Source: Dimorphilus gyrociliatus
Taxonomy: Eukaryota; Annelida; Polychaeta; Dinophilidae
Assembly (NCBI GenBank): GCA_904063045.1
Contig: CAJFCJ010000002.1
Location: 3,219,891-3,283,890 of the forward strand
Direction: 5' to 3'
Length of the DNA: 64,000 nt
A program made the position numbers and the translations under genes. The notes beneath the pieces are model-generated. The model was not told where the DNA came from. It made no database searches and was given only the letters and a program-made list of their open reading frames with translations. Positions 1-13,600 of the stretch are shown one piece after another (within the stretch, counting starts at the first letter, position 1; each line of letters begins with the position of its first letter).

Positions 1-1196
1 GGAAATCCTATTTCTTCAGGGAAGAACCAAGGCTGCTCATAAAAAGAAATATAATTTTATATTTGCATTTCCATTGGAGTAGATTTTGCAGTCAATTACC
101 CCTCCACCTATAGCCCATGCGAACATAATAGTATTACACGAACTGAGAGCACTACTTTTCGACTCATAGCAATTCCATGTAGTTCCCACCTCCGAACTTA
201 AATTTCCAGCGCAGCCATATATTATTATATGATGGACCAAAGTTTTATGGTCTTGGTTTATAAGTGGGTCAACCTTTAAACAAGAGAAAGATAAGTTATT
301 GATATTTTATTACTGTTTAGTATTTTGACCTACCACAACTACGTGGTGCTTTCCGGGAGGATGGGTCAATTTGAATATTTCACATCTATAGACTGTATCT
401 GTATTGTTTGGTATGCGATACTGAAGAATATTAAAAAAGTTAAGGTAATGTACTGTATATAGATCGTATCTAATTATATAAAATGACAAACCGGTGTGTG
501 TGTTATATCAATAGGAAAGGAGTCTTTTATTATATCCCCGGCGTTGTTTGGGGGTCCTTCAGCTAGTAGTGCCACACTGGCAGTACCTCGCATCTCGGTA
601 CCATGATAAATTGGACGATCTATAGGCTTTAGCGGATTAAAGGCCCATATCAGTCTATTCGTTCCTTTCTGAAGTTTTTTATTTCAATTAATAGGATTGG
701 AGATATTATAAAATTTATTCTTACTTTGATTTCAAGATCCTTATCATCACAGGTATTTAGTTTTCTATTAAATTTTGCAATTGTAAATTCTCCTTCTTCT
801 TTAAGGGAATCTAAATGCCAATCTTGCTTTTCGTCTTTAATAGGTTCAATTTTATCAACGGCGTGTCTATCCTAATAGAGAAGAGTCAGCATTTTATATT
901 AATTTTATATTATTGTTTCAAATAGGATATACCTCAAAGGTTATTTTATTATCAGTACCCTTCCAAAACATTACAATATCTGATCCAGGCATACCCCCAT
1001 TAGGAGAAACACCAAAGCCAATCCAACCTTTAGTTTTAGCGTGAATTTCAAACGTTATAGTGTTGTCATCATACTTCCAATAAACTTTGTAAATGTCAGG
1101 CTCTTTTAAAACAAATTCTCTCATATACTCTTCCGATGGAGTAGGAAAAGATAGAGAACAATGTATTAATGCTATAAAAATAAATTTCTTCAACAT
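1..1196 (-). CDS. DOMON-domain copper monooxygenase, dopamine-beta-hydroxylase/MOXD1-like (5' part, runs off left edge)
   Basis: Secretory-pathway mono-oxygenase of the DBH/MOXD1/PHM family, which hydroxylates small molecules using two copper sites; the substrate cannot be read. Exons (minus): 933-1196, 725-871, 492-668, 334-420, 100-273, and 1-35 (incomplete), all phase-consistent, giving about 294 residues. Residues 1-18 form a signal peptide (MLKKFIFIALIHCSLSF). The DOMON domain covers about 30-150 with GWIGFGVSPNG and DIVMFW, then GTNRLIWAFNP. The catalytic part begins with TDTVYRCEIF and KHHVV, whose His pair (residues 221-222) matches the first copper site, followed by VHHIIIY and AWAIGG. 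The start at 1196 is chosen over an in-frame ATG at 1229 because only 1196 gives a clean signal peptide and a TATA-like box lies just upstream. The second copper site lies beyond the window. MOXD1-like is more likely than true DBH, but not proven. Confidence 0.9.
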
Positions 1197-1237
1197 TATG
1201 AGGTCCTCGCCATACCATTTACTATACAATTTTCTGT

Positions 1238-1246
1238 TTATATATC
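1238..1246 (-). promoter_or_regulatory. TATA-like box upstream of the monooxygenase gene
   Basis: On the minus strand the sequence reads ATATATAAA about 42 bases before the ATG at 1196. With the usual 25-30 base spacing, transcription would start near 1208-1215, leaving a 5' leader of only 10-20 bases and excluding the upstream ATG at 1229. This is a motif match only, in AT-rich DNA where such strings are common. Confidence 0.35.
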
Positions 1247-4200
1247 CTAATCCTCATCAATATTTATAGGTCATCCTATAATAAAGATAAAAAATTTATC
1301 TTACGTTCTAACAAGTTAACACATTCGACGATGAGTCAAAATCATGTGTCATGGTTTTTCCCATCCTCTAAATGGGAAGACCATTTGAATCATTCGTATT
1401 TTGGTTTTATTAGTCTCTTTTAAAATCAGTTGGTTTATTAATTGTAACAAAAGTAATAAAACAGTGTATGCCCATGATGATTCAATCATTTTATCACAAT
1501 TTAAGTGTAATATAAACTTTGGTTAACTTTTCTCTTTAAATAAATAAAACTTATAAATATCCATTTCGCTATAACGTAATTTGGTTTTTAATTCAGATAT
1601 GTTTTTTTTTTTAAAAAAAAAATAAATACTTTTTTCTTTCTTTTTTCTGAAACTTTGGTAAAACTTATAGACCGTTGAATTCTTTACGTAACGCCATCTT
1701 ATGTCTATTGAGTAAACTTGGTTGAGGCGTACAAAGGATTACGAGCTCCACGAATATTTGTAAAGCATAAAGAAAATATGTTATATTATTATTGTTGGAT
1801 ATTTTTAATTTTACTTGAATTACATAAAGCTTTAAAGAGTATATAGCATATCCTGTTATTTCTAAACTACTTTCGAATATTATTTTCTCTAGTCTCTTCA
1901 ATTTCCGTTAGAGATAAATCTAGAATTTAGTTATTACCCTTCATCCTTAACCAATAACATAAACGAGTAAAATAATATCATTTTCCCCCTAATACTTTTA
2001 CTGAAGAACGTTCATAGATAATCTTTAAATAGTACAAAAAATAATAATAATAACAAGATAGCTTCATTGCATGCACACATCTCCGAATAAAATATGAATA
2101 ATTACAATTATGACTAGCGTTCGTGAGAATTTCTAAGGTTACATGTAAAAGAAGAAGGGAAGACGGAGAAGAAGAAGAAGAATACCTAAAACTTTTTTGA
2201 GTCTAAAGGAAAGAAGGAATCTTATCTTACAAGGGAAACAAATTAGTAAAATATTAAGAACATTGATAGTTATTTATCTCTTGAGGAAGTTGAAAGTACT
2301 TTTCAAACTAATAAATATTTTAAGGTAGAACTGAAGATGAGAAAAAGAAATGTTTCAGTTTTCCTTTCGCTGACCTAATTTCGTTTTCTCAAAAATAATT
2401 TTGGAGCAATTTCTTGTAAAGATAAAATGAATAAAATACTGCTATTGAATGCTAATCTATGGCATACTTTGATGAATAATGAAATAATGGACGGAAAAGC
2501 GTTATCTTGTTTTGTTATCTTGTAGTAAGGATTGGTCGGTAAGCCGGTCATATATTTATGAGTATAACTATGTCAGATAATAAAAACTTATAGTTGGTTG
2601 TTCTGCCAATAGAAATTTTAATAATCAAGATATTATTATAGATCTTTTCATTTAAAAAAATGATTTATTAGCAAAAGAAATGGATGTTTGTCAACTGTAC
2701 AAAGAATAGTTGAACAGAAAAGACATGAGGGATAAACAAAACAGCTTATCTGACCGATATAAAATGCCTTTTGAAATTAAATGTAAATGTTTCATGGTAA
2801 AACAATTTCATTTGATAGTATTTCTCCCTTGTTTATTCTACTGTAGTGTTTCAATATATCAAGTATATTAAGAGTTTTTTATCAATTTTACAATGCGCCA
2901 GACCTTGAATTTATTTCGTATTTGTAAAAAAAAAAAATAGCGATTATAGTGTAAAAATTATCTGTTGAAGTTAACTCCAACATCGATAAAAAAGAATTTC
3001 AATTAATCCTTTCTATCTATATGTTTAACGTTTAAAACTATTAAGAGACTTTTAGATGAGTTATACATTACACTTTAATTTAATTATAAATATTATAACT
3101 AAACCGTTCTAAAGTTGAAAAGGGTCACATTTATTCACTGATTCTAATACTCTCTAAACCTATATCTGACTATAGATATTTAAGACATCTTATTTTCAGT
3201 AAAGTACAACCATTTATGGAATAGAATACTAAAAGCAATTTTACTTGATAAAATGGACTTTTGCTAGTTCTGATAAAAGAATTTATAATTTGTTCAGATT
3301 GATTTGTTCTTTTCGTGAGAGAAAAAAGATTTATTTTCTTAATTTCAATTCGTGATTAACCAACATCTGAGTTTGACTCAGAATTATTAAAATTTTAAAA
3401 TGTAATCATAATTTTCATCATGTTAGCCTTATCCCCTGCTACTGTTGATAAACTTTTATTAATGAAACAAATCAAATGAAGATAATCTTACATGTTTACT
3501 TTGTCTACGGTAGTATAGACTTTCTACCCGCTTATTCATTCTTCTTCTATACAATATAATTGTAGTTCTATATCATGAAAAATTTCTACATCATTAGGAA
3601 TCATGCTAAAAAGTAGAATATAACAGAATTGATCACAATTAAAAATTGATCTGTATTTAAAGAATTGAAAAGTATAGAAATACTCTGACAAAAGTGAAAA
3701 AAAAAGAGAAGAGACAGAAACAATTAACGAATAAAGTCCGTGATGTAGCTGGATTGGGCATAATTGTGGTTATTAGATATTGAAGAGAGATAGCTTTATT
3801 AGATTGAACTATCTTAGGTTGTTGTTTTTTTTACCTAGTTTAAAATATTATCCGATAAAGTACTGATAACTTATTCAACAGTTCCTAAAATAATTTGGAG
3901 AAAGATAGTATTATCGCTGAATTTGGAAAACTACTTTTGACAGAGATTAAAGAATATTCATCAAAAGAAAAGAAAACAAATAACGAATATATCTATCCTA
4001 ATATATACAGTTTATATATCTATATTGTAGATATGTATAGAGAGAGAGAGAGAGAGAGAAAGAAAGAGAAAACTTATAGCTCTCTTGTCCCTTTCAAGAA
4101 AAACAGAAAAACAAGACTTTCTATTACTGTGTAAATATTTCTGTGCTTTTAATTTTATTTATACTAGATTAAAACCGTAACGAAATTCTCTCAAAATGAA

Positions 4201-5930
4201 AGGGAGACTCGTTTCTCAAAGTTAAGAAAGCTTAATAAAAGATGTACTGTTCAGTTTATGTTCTTCCAATATTATTGACCTTAATAAGGATAACGATTAG
4301 ATAGAGTAAGTAAGAAATATTTAACTATTTTTATATTTATATAAAGTTTTTAACCTGATATTAAACACTATGCTAAAAGTCGTGATTATGAATCTATTAG
4401 AAAAGATAAAATTATTCATTTAGTTAAAAATGATTACTGTTCAACAAAAGGTTAAGGAAACAAAAACAACCGAAAAAGATAAAATTAGTTTTCTTTTTTG
4501 TTTTTTTTTTTAAAAAAAAGAAAGAGAGAAAATTATCAGTTTTTCTTTTTCCACTGGAATACTCTTTGAATTATTTGTAATTTTTGCCAAATTATTAAAT
4601 AATTAGGCCTATTTTGTTTCTCTAATTTTTGTTAAATAATAGAGATATATATATACTGTATACTGTATATATATATATGTATATACTAACATATATGGAA
4701 AAATGTCAATGCTTAACTTGACATTAATTATATTTTTTTAGATCTTATTTCAAAAGAGGAAAAAATAATTTTAAGAAGGAAAGTAAACTGTAGAGATATT
4801 AATATGTATTGAAAAAGGTGGAAAATTGCACATTCAATTAAAACTAATAAGGTTAGAAGGATTTGTGTAAACGAATATAGAAAAGGTATGATATTAAGAA
4901 TTAAATGGAACGAACTTTTAGTTTTATTCTATTTTTTTTGTATATGTAGAGCTTTTAACCTTTTCTATAACCGTTTATTTCGCTTATCCATATGCAATTT
5001 GTGAATATTGTTGATATATGTAAAATCAGGAAAGGGATTTAACAATTTCAGTAATAAAAGATTAGTTATGTAGCATTATCTTCAAAACTATTTATCTTTT
5101 AAATATTCTGTGATTTATCTAGAATAACACCAATTTTCTCTTAGTTTTCTTTGCTGTTTCCTATATCTTAGATTATTCTTCATTTATTATTTAAGAAGAG
5201 AAAGACAGAGAAAAGAGAGCCAAGAAAAGAAAAAGATATATACAAGAAACATTATAGTACAAGCAAAAGATGCAAATTAATTTAATAAATGTAGTAATTT
5301 AACTTAATAAAGAATAATATGTCCACGCATCTCTCTCACTTTTACAAATTTTACAAATTACGTCTTAATAAAATAGAAAGCAGCTTTTTCTATTTAAAAA
5401 ACTTAACCTTTATTAAAGGGAATAAGAGATTTCACACATGATTTTTAATTGCAAAATACATTATACTATACAGTAACGAAGGTTAAAACTGTTATCCTTC
5501 TTTTTTATCTTTAATAATTTAAAAAGTCGATTAAAGCAGCTCCTACTTAAAGGCATTTTTTCTTTATTCTAAGATAATATGGTTATCATAATCCTTTACC
5601 TCTTTACCTCTTTTCTTTCGTTTTTTTTATATTATTTATTCATAGAATAGAATGATATTCTTTCAGTCGAAATAGATTTATAATTGATTTTGAATAGCGT
5701 TCATACAAAAAAAAAAGCAATTTAAAGACAAGTTGAAATGTGTTGTATATTGAACTATTCCCATTGATTCCGCTATGAATTAAAAAAAAAGAAAGTTAAG
5801 TAATACTTTATAAAAGTTTTCAAAAAGGAAAAGTTGATAGGAGAGAATATTTCGATTAGGATTTTTCTTGAACGGTCTACTAACTTTTATCTATACACAT
5901 TAAACGGATAAAAGCAGTGCTAATGCACCC
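1247..5930. other. Intergenic, no supported gene
   Basis: About 4.7 kb of AT-rich DNA with homopolymer runs, a short AG microsatellite and one copy pair of the dispersed ACTGTATA motif (4655-4669). Open frames here (for example 1665-1901 minus, 3895-4134 plus) have no recognisable domain or splice partners, and the latter is built on the AG repeat. I see no RNA gene. Confidence 0.6.
4039..4060. repeat. (AG)n microsatellite
   Basis: An uninterrupted run of about ten AG dinucleotides, continuing into an imperfect AAAG-rich tail. Simple repeat, no gene. Confidence 0.9.
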
Positions 5931-5936
5931 CTTTTA

Positions 5937-6080
5937 TATCGATCGTTTGATTTAAAATAAAAAGAGCGAAAATTTTATGGTCGATCGATTTTTCGGTTTT
6001 TTTTCTCTTAAAACATCGATCAAAATAAAACAAAAAGTCTCACTTCAACGCCCCCTCCGACCTTTTTCTTTCCTCGATCG
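5937..6080. promoter_or_regulatory. Cluster of TCGATCG/ATCGAT sites, probable promoter region of the 6207 gene
   Basis: Four related sites lie within 145 bases: TATCGATCG at 5937-5945, TCGATCGAT at 5981-5989, ATCGATC at 6014-6020 and TCGATCG at 6074-6080. They sit 130-270 bases before the ATG at 6207. In insects TATCGATA-type elements are bound by DREF/BEAF-like factors at housekeeping promoters; a similar role here is inference from resemblance and position only. Confidence 0.3.
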
Positions 6081-6206
6081 CTTCTGCACCTAAATATGAA
6101 ATATATTGTTTTCTTTCTTTATTCGATTTACTTTCAGTGATACTATTGGTTGGCGAAAACTATAAAGATCTGACAAATAGAAAGGCATTGACGAAGATTT
6201 GAGAGC

Positions 6207-8085
6207 ATGTCGAGAATAGCCTATGCTATGGGTGACAGGTGAGTAAACGAATCGAATAATTACCTTTAGAAAAAAGAAAGGGAGGAATCGATAGGGAAAG
6301 CCGAGAAAATAAAAAATCTCTCTGGTATTTCTTAGCGCCCCTCCCCTTTCAATCCTCCCTTCTATTTTTGCCTATATTATCAACACCAATAGCTTCCTCG
6401 ATTCCCCGATCACAACACTTCTCTTATTGTTAACTCGTCTCTTTTAACAAGACATATAATTCAATTAGCAGCTTTATCGAGGATTTAGTAGCGCCTTGTT
6501 CATCGCCGGCTTCGCCTAGGACACCAGAAATTCACATTGATTTAGCAGCTCTTACTTTGAAATTGGAAATGACTGAGGAAAAGAGACCAGAAGTAAGACC
6601 AAGAGATTTAACAAAACCTAGAGAACTGTACAGAATACCAGTTCCGGCTGGTTTTTATGTAAAATTGCCACCTATAAAAAAGGATGAGAAGAGATTTTTT
6701 AAAGTAGCAGAGAAAATAGCTAAAGGAAAATTGTAGCCATCCAACAAAAAAAAGTCTACTACATAGTATCTAAGTAATAATACTTAAAAGTGACGCAATG
6801 AATGTAAAAGAATAATAAACGTAATGTTGACTTTGAACGGATAATCTTTGATCTATTTGTATAGGCTTATTATTATGGAATCTCATCAAACGTTAGAGTG
6901 AATAAGTAAATAATTAAACGTAACTTTAAAGAGTCTAATAATAAAGTGCCGCATCGCATCGTATGATAGGTTTTTTTTTTAAAGTTAAAGAGAACCTCAA
7001 GAATGAAATATGAACAGAACACAATATAATGTACAGTATATAATATATAATGTGTACACATTCGAATATTCTCTAATGGCAATATATATATTTTATTGCG
7101 TACTTCTTTTATAAAGTTATATTGTATAATATGATATAATAAACGATTAGTTATTAGTTACTAATCCGTTTTATAAATCCATTTAAAGTGTGCTACTTGA
7201 TTAATTCAATTAATTTGAAATAATTTTAGCAATAGAATACTCATTGCGAAGGATAAATGTAAAGCTAATTTAGGGATTGTTCCGACGATTTTTTATTGAT
7301 TGTATCATTTATTAACTACCTAAACAAACTAGTAACATTTTCTTCCTCTGAAAAATAGAGTAAATAAAAATTAATTTTCTCTGCTGCTTCAAAAGAGTAA
7401 GGATAATTGGAAAGCATTACCTATAGCGACCTCTGTACCTACAACAAGTATCCAGAATGAGGTACATCTGCTCAATATACCTGAAAAAGAATCTGATATA
7501 TCAAGTGATTTGTGCAGCTCTTCTTCGTCTTCTCGTTCAACTACATCTATTAAAAGAGAAATAAAAAAAATTGAACTACGTCCAATCGATGTATCCATAT
7601 CGATTACTCCGAAAGAGGTCCTAAGGCGGCGTCACCACGTTCAGCAAGTGCAAGAACAATTACACAATGTTCTTCATCAGCCTAAGCTGTCGCAAAGGCA
7701 GAATTCTACGAAAAAAGCTTTACGTGATGAATTTCTTAGGCAAAAATCTATTCTAGGCTTGCATGTAAGATGTCCTACTGATTTAATGGTTCAACGTAAA
7801 ATTAATAGCAAATCAAAAACCATACCTGTGCGTAATAAGCATACTACAGAAGATAATCGTTCTTCTAACAGACCCAATTGCCGTATAGTCAATGGTCTGG
7901 CTGTAATTTCGAGTCAATGGTCACCTAAAAGGGAAAAGAAGTCGGAAAAGTTACGAAAAACTTCATTTGAAAAATTAGATAAATCCTATGAGACGCCTGC
8001 AACTAAATTATTCAATGTTTATATTCAAAATCGAACAACAGATAGCTTTACTCGTTTAAATTCGAATAATTATAATGAATCTTGA
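6207..8085 (+). CDS. Unrecognised protein gene with two alternative 3' ends
   Basis: I do not recognise this family. Exon 1 is 6207-6238 (MSRIAYAMGD, phase 2, strong GTGAGT donor). Exon 2 starts at 6472, or at 6469 through a TAGCAG tandem acceptor that would add one Ser. Short form: the frame runs to a stop at 6734-6736 (98 residues, ending in basic KIAKGKL), with AATAAA at 6814. Long form: a GTAAGA donor at 6593 joins in phase to 7396-8085, giving 280 residues. The long tail is Ser- and Lys/Arg-rich (SSSSSSR near 7530, REIKKIELRP) and has no membrane segment, so a disordered cytoplasmic or nuclear protein is plausible. The segment removed in the long form (6593-6736) itself looks coding, so both forms may be real. 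The alternative is two adjacent genes, the second with an unseen first exon. Confidence 0.6.
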
Positions 8086-10588
8086 ATATTTCATCTGATT
8101 TCCCCAATAGATGGCATGATATTTACTCCCTACATTGCTAATCGTAAGAAAGAGGAAGTAACTTTGCAAATGTTTCTCTGAACATTTCATGATTGGTTGT
8201 AAACAAAGCAATAAATAGTAAAAGAGTTATAGATATGAACTTTGTATTATATTTATAATTCTTTATTAGTTATAAGATTATATAAAATATTATTTAAATG
8301 AAGAAAACTTTTTATCTTTGGAATAAAAAATAACATACTTTTTTAAGTCAAAAGTCAATAAATAAAAGCCATGAATTACTTGTGTTATTTCTCACTTTAG
8401 CATAATTTAAATAATGATTGATTGATATAATTCCATATTTATACATTACTAGTAGTTCTTGTACATATTGATTTATATGATTACATTGTTCAAAATATAA
8501 AACGTATTACTATACTGTTTATTAAATATTATTATGATAAATTACCTATTATTCAGCGTTTTACCAACTTTACTAATACTTTGTCACTTTATCTACTGCT
8601 AAATGTAATATAGAAATAAAATATTGATTTCTTTTAGTTTGTACAAATCACGTGACATTGTTGACATACATAAAATCTTTATTTCGTTTTGTTTTGTCAA
8701 AACTCACTCTTATTATGATCGTTTGTCAATAATTAATTTTTTCAAGAGAACATAAGAGCTATTATTGTGTATACTACGCTTAATAGATTATCACTATTAC
8801 CTATAAATTAACAGATTATTCTTAAGCGAACATAGTTTCATACGATCAAAACAAATTACTCCTTTGTAGTTTCAAGAATTGATTAGTAAAGCGAATATTA
8901 ATCGGATTTACCTTTGACAATAATACTATTTGATTATAAAATGCAAATAGAATGAGAAAACAATGGATAAAAACCGTATAATTATTGTTTATATCGAATA
9001 ATGTATAGACCCTTTATGATCAATAAATGGATATCATAACAAATCGAATCAAAGTAGAACATTTTATTTAATGCAATATAGTTTATATATACTGTATATA
9101 TAGTATAAATTTTATACAGGATATACGTGTTTTTCCATCTTTAATAGCAAACAACTAAAATAACCTACACCTGCGTGTGTACGTAATTACCAAGGTAGAA
9201 AATGGCAAAAAAGAAAATGAGATATTACAGAGAAATGGAAATAAAGAACTTTTACAAACTATATCAGCTAATATCAGAGAGCAAATTAAAACTTATATAC
9301 ACTAAACAGAGGAAGCGGAAATAAAAAAATATGTAGTAAAATCATAAAAATGATGGAAATTTCCATACAAATATAAAAATTCCTGCTGAAAGAAAAGACG
9401 AAGAAAAGGGTGGCCTATATTCAGATCATAATTGGCAACAAAACATCTCTTCGCGTATTAAAAAGATAGCTACATTAATTTATTCTTTGCTGCTTTTTTT
9501 ATTTAAAAAAATTACTTAATGTTTATTTAAGATAAACTTCAGTATTTTTATTGAAATAATGCAAGACAGGCAATTACATAATTGATAAAGATTCTTTTAG
9601 TCATTTCTAGATCTGAAGAGGACAAATAAGCAAAATAGTTATTTAATAGCAATTTGAATGTTTATAGGAAATTAAATTTGGAATAATGATAAAACAACTA
9701 CTAACAATGAGAAAAGGAATAGGAATAGGGGAAAAAATGTAATCGTGGTTGTAATGCGACTGACATAAACTTCTGCTTAAAATATTTCATATTCCTTTCA
9801 TAAATCTTTATAAACGGAATTTTATATTTTTTATCTTTCATGATAAAGTAATAATTAAAGGTTTTTAGATGAATAGAGTCAGCTGTGCTCTGTTTTTATA
9901 CAGTATATTTATTTACTGACTTATAATTAACTTCTTTCCTGTTTTTATGCGGAACATGCTGTTATATTAGTTAAGATTAAATATAACTAATCATTAGTAT
10001 TTTTTTACCATGATATGAAGCTAATTTTGATTATTAGTTTATGTTTCTATAAAGGTAGTGATGTGCTTTTTTTTTTCTTCTACTTGGAAAAAAATATACC
10101 GCAATATCTAGGGAAACTGCATTAGAAAGTCGCTTGTAATCCGACTTTAATCCAACTGTGTCATATTATGTTTATCACTTAGACCTAAGTTACGTTTCTG
10201 CAACTTTCTTTTATCAACAAATTTTGCCAGGAATGAGTAATGTAACTCATTTTTATTAGCTTTTTCGGAACGTGGGAAATTTTTAGAAATGATCTCCAAT
10301 TCAACATTCTTTCCTTGGAAATTTTGATAGATTCGAAAGAAATATAATATCTTAATGAATTGTCGAAAACTAGTCCAATGATTCTCTTCTTTGCATTATT
10401 TTTGCATAGGAATTCTAAAAGGTACTCTAGCTATTTCTGCTTGCATTCTCAAATAATATGGGTTCCTCTTCCATATTTTATATAAAGATTTTGAAATAAT
10501 TTATTAAATCTTTTCTCTGTATTAACTAAATACTGTATAGGCCAAATAAAACCGAATATCAGATCCGGTAACCAGATTAGACAGAATT
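8086..10588. other. Intergenic, no supported gene
   Basis: About 2.5 kb of AT-rich DNA between the unrecognised gene and PDE9A. An AATAAA near 8209 could end the upstream transcript. It carries ACTGTATA-type motifs at 9091, 9897 and 10532. No convincing open frame, RNA gene or long repeat was seen. Confidence 0.6.
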
Positions 10589-10606
10589 GCGTTACCTAGG
10601 TAACGC
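10589..10606. promoter_or_regulatory. Perfect 18-bp palindrome resembling an RFX X-box, upstream of PDE9A
   Basis: GCGTTACCTAGGTAACGC is a perfect palindrome. Its core GTTACC-TA-GGTAAC has the two inverted half-sites and two-base spacing of the X-box bound by RFX factors. It lies 44 bases before the PDE9A start codon at 10650, in a locally GC-richer segment. RFX binding and any ciliary or neuronal expression are inference. Confidence 0.5.
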
Positions 10607-10649
10607 CAGCGTCGAGCGCACCTGTATCAAGCGTCTCTTTTCAACGAAG

Positions 10650-13600
10650 ATGGGGAATGGTTCGAGCGTCACTCATCCTCGAGTTATTTACGTCGAAATT
10701 GCATCTAAAGTCGAGAAGGTATTTGAATATATTCTTTCTTTTTATTAAGAAATATAATAGAGAATTGTTAAAGGAAAGCATATTTTCAACACTAATTCTT
10801 TCTTTTCAACAAAAAAAGAAGTCAAAGTAGATAATTACTTTTTGTTTAATACTAGAACAAGAACATCTTTATTATCAGTGTTGTGCTTATTAATTAACGA
10901 TAATATCTCAAAAATTACTCCATCGATTTATAAAACAATATATTTACAATATATTTCGTACACGCTACCGTCGCTAAGTTACCCATTCGCTCGACTCTAA
11001 TTTCTACGATGTAAACACTTATAAATAATGGATTATGAATATATCTATGTTAAGGATATATAGTATAAACAGCAGTAGAGAATAACTGTTACTTTTAAAA
11101 AATTTATTCCTTATCTATTGTAATTATTCTTTAAATTATAAACATGTTTTGTAGTTAAAAAAAACTGTTAATAGTCTTGTCATACTGCATTTAAACGTAA
11201 TTATCAAACAGTTTATATGTGACTTACTTATATGTTATATGTAAATTCGATGTCGATAAGTCAATTTTCTAAGAATGAAAGCTATACGGAAAAAATTGAT
11301 TCAAGTTAATTGTATAGTCAATGGAAAGAGAGACAAATTGCGTAAATATCATTGTTAAGTAACGAAGAAATCCTCATTATTATCCTCTGTAAGATAGCAT
11401 TTAGAAGCAGTATTATATTTTTTATTTTAATGAAAGATAAAAATTGCATCATCATCCAACATTCTTATGTATGTAAGCCAACCTTTTAACTAACAGAAAG
11501 GAAGTACTTTGTATGTTCTAACGCTTATTTGAGAATAGTAGAGAGTATACAGACCCATTTTATAATAACAACGGATGAATTAGTATTCAATATTTTTATA
11601 AATAAGTTTATAATGATACTAAGGAGGATAGATAATAAAGGGAAATAATTTGAAAAGCTTGATCGTGTCTTAATCTTAAGGACCAATTAAGCATAAAGTA
11701 AATTTCTTTTACAGCTTGTCTTCACTTCCAACTGTAGTGGAAGAGATATTCAGGAACAATTGGCTCAACTGTGCGGAGCAAGCAGGTCAGATTTAAAAGC
11801 AAATAATTATTTATGAATATTTTTCTATTTCTAAAAAGGTATGCTTCTGTTTCTTTGAAAAATCAAGATGGGTCTGTTATCGCTCTGTCACCGGCAATGC
11901 CATCGAATAGTCAGAGGTAAGAGGCAAATTAATATTAATTACTATAATTACAATATATAGTATAGTAATATTTATAAATGATTTTTATTCAATACATATA
12001 TATACATACGTATAGACAGATATATAGCTAAAATATTTACATATAATATTTATATACTGAATATTTAGGGTAATTTCAAACATTTTTTCTAACAATCTAC
12101 TATTAAATTTATTATAAATATAAAATAACTAGAAATACCATAGAAAATATTGTTATACAACTGCAAGTCTATGATAAATTCATAGAAATGCATTGTATGG
12201 AAAAGAATGTATATATGGAAATAAAATGAGGTCTATATATAAATGTTTAGATTTGTATATGCTTCATTTTTTATATTTTTATTGCTGGCTGTAACTTTTT
12301 AATCTTATAGTTTAGCAGAAAGTGTAAATGATGTATAGGTTTCAAATACCTTTAAATAAAAAAAATCTCTCATTTAATAGTAAAGTGTATTACTACACAG
12401 ATATATACAGTATACAGTATATATACATAAAAAAAGCTTACCCTTCAAGCGAAATCTTTGATTCAACGTTACTATTGACGTCATAGCTTTTCACCTCCCT
12501 CTACTCTCTTCTAGTTCTGATAATTAATGTCACGCTTAATCTGTACAGATAAATTAGGGTATTTTTGTTTAGAAACCAATATATTTAATGAAATTTTGTA
12601 GAAATAACCTATAGTTATCTGAAAGTTGTTAAATTCTTATTTTTCTTACCTGTGAAGAAAAAAAGAATTTTTATGAATAAATCTAAATTTATAATGAAGC
12701 GTGTGTATAAATATAAGCATACATATATCTATAATTTATATAACTTGAGATTATAGCGCATTTTAATCTACTCTTTAAGCTAATAACAACCCTCGTAAAA
12801 TTAGTTAACATTACCTTGACGATTTCTTATTGAATGTGTCTGTCCTAAATTTGTGTTAATGCATACAACAGTCGTAATAGAGTAGGCTTCAAAGTGCTCT
12901 TATAAAAATTACGTTTGGTGTCAAATGAATCATAAATGTCATTAATTACGACTATCTTTCATGTTATCTCTTTATAGCGCACCTTATAAAGTTGTGGTGA
13001 TTCAAGAGCCTCAAAACCAAACTAAAAGTAATTGAAATTTCTATTATTAAATTCTTTTTTTATTAAATAGTATTAAACTATTACAAGGTGATTCATACAT
13101 AATAAAGATCATGTACTTTCACTAGATGAACTACATTTACTGCAAGAATGCTTAATAAAGGTTGTCGAACAGTTTAAAGATTCATTAAATAAAGCTTTTA
13201 GTATGGACGAAGTAAAGGAGGATGTAAATAAAAGATTAACAGCGCTTGAAAGGCGATTGGAAAGTAATGATTAAGATTATAGAGAGATAATGTATTATTA
13301 AAATAAACCAAATGTTTCAGTTGAAGGTATGAAGGCTGTTGATATCGAAAAATGTAAGAAAGAAATTTACGACATCAAAGAACAGATTTCGTCTGCTCAA
13401 CGAAAGGTTTTGGATTATCAGATGAAGTAAATATTAAAATATATACCTAATTTAGCGCGTATGCGATAAATTTTGAGCCTATTCAGATTAGATTTTGATA
13501 ACGCAACTAATAATAAGAGCAATAAGAGTAATATATTCATTTATATACTCAAAATATATATATATATATATATACATATTTAATAAAAAAGAGAAACTTT

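Noticed and set aside
1197-1229. Upstream in-frame ATG of the monooxygenase
   Set aside because: It would place a charged stretch before the signal peptide and lies at or upstream of the transcription start implied by the TATA-like box at 1238-1246.
3895-4134. Plus-strand open frame of 79 codons
   Set aside because: It is built on the AG microsatellite and has no domain or splice context.
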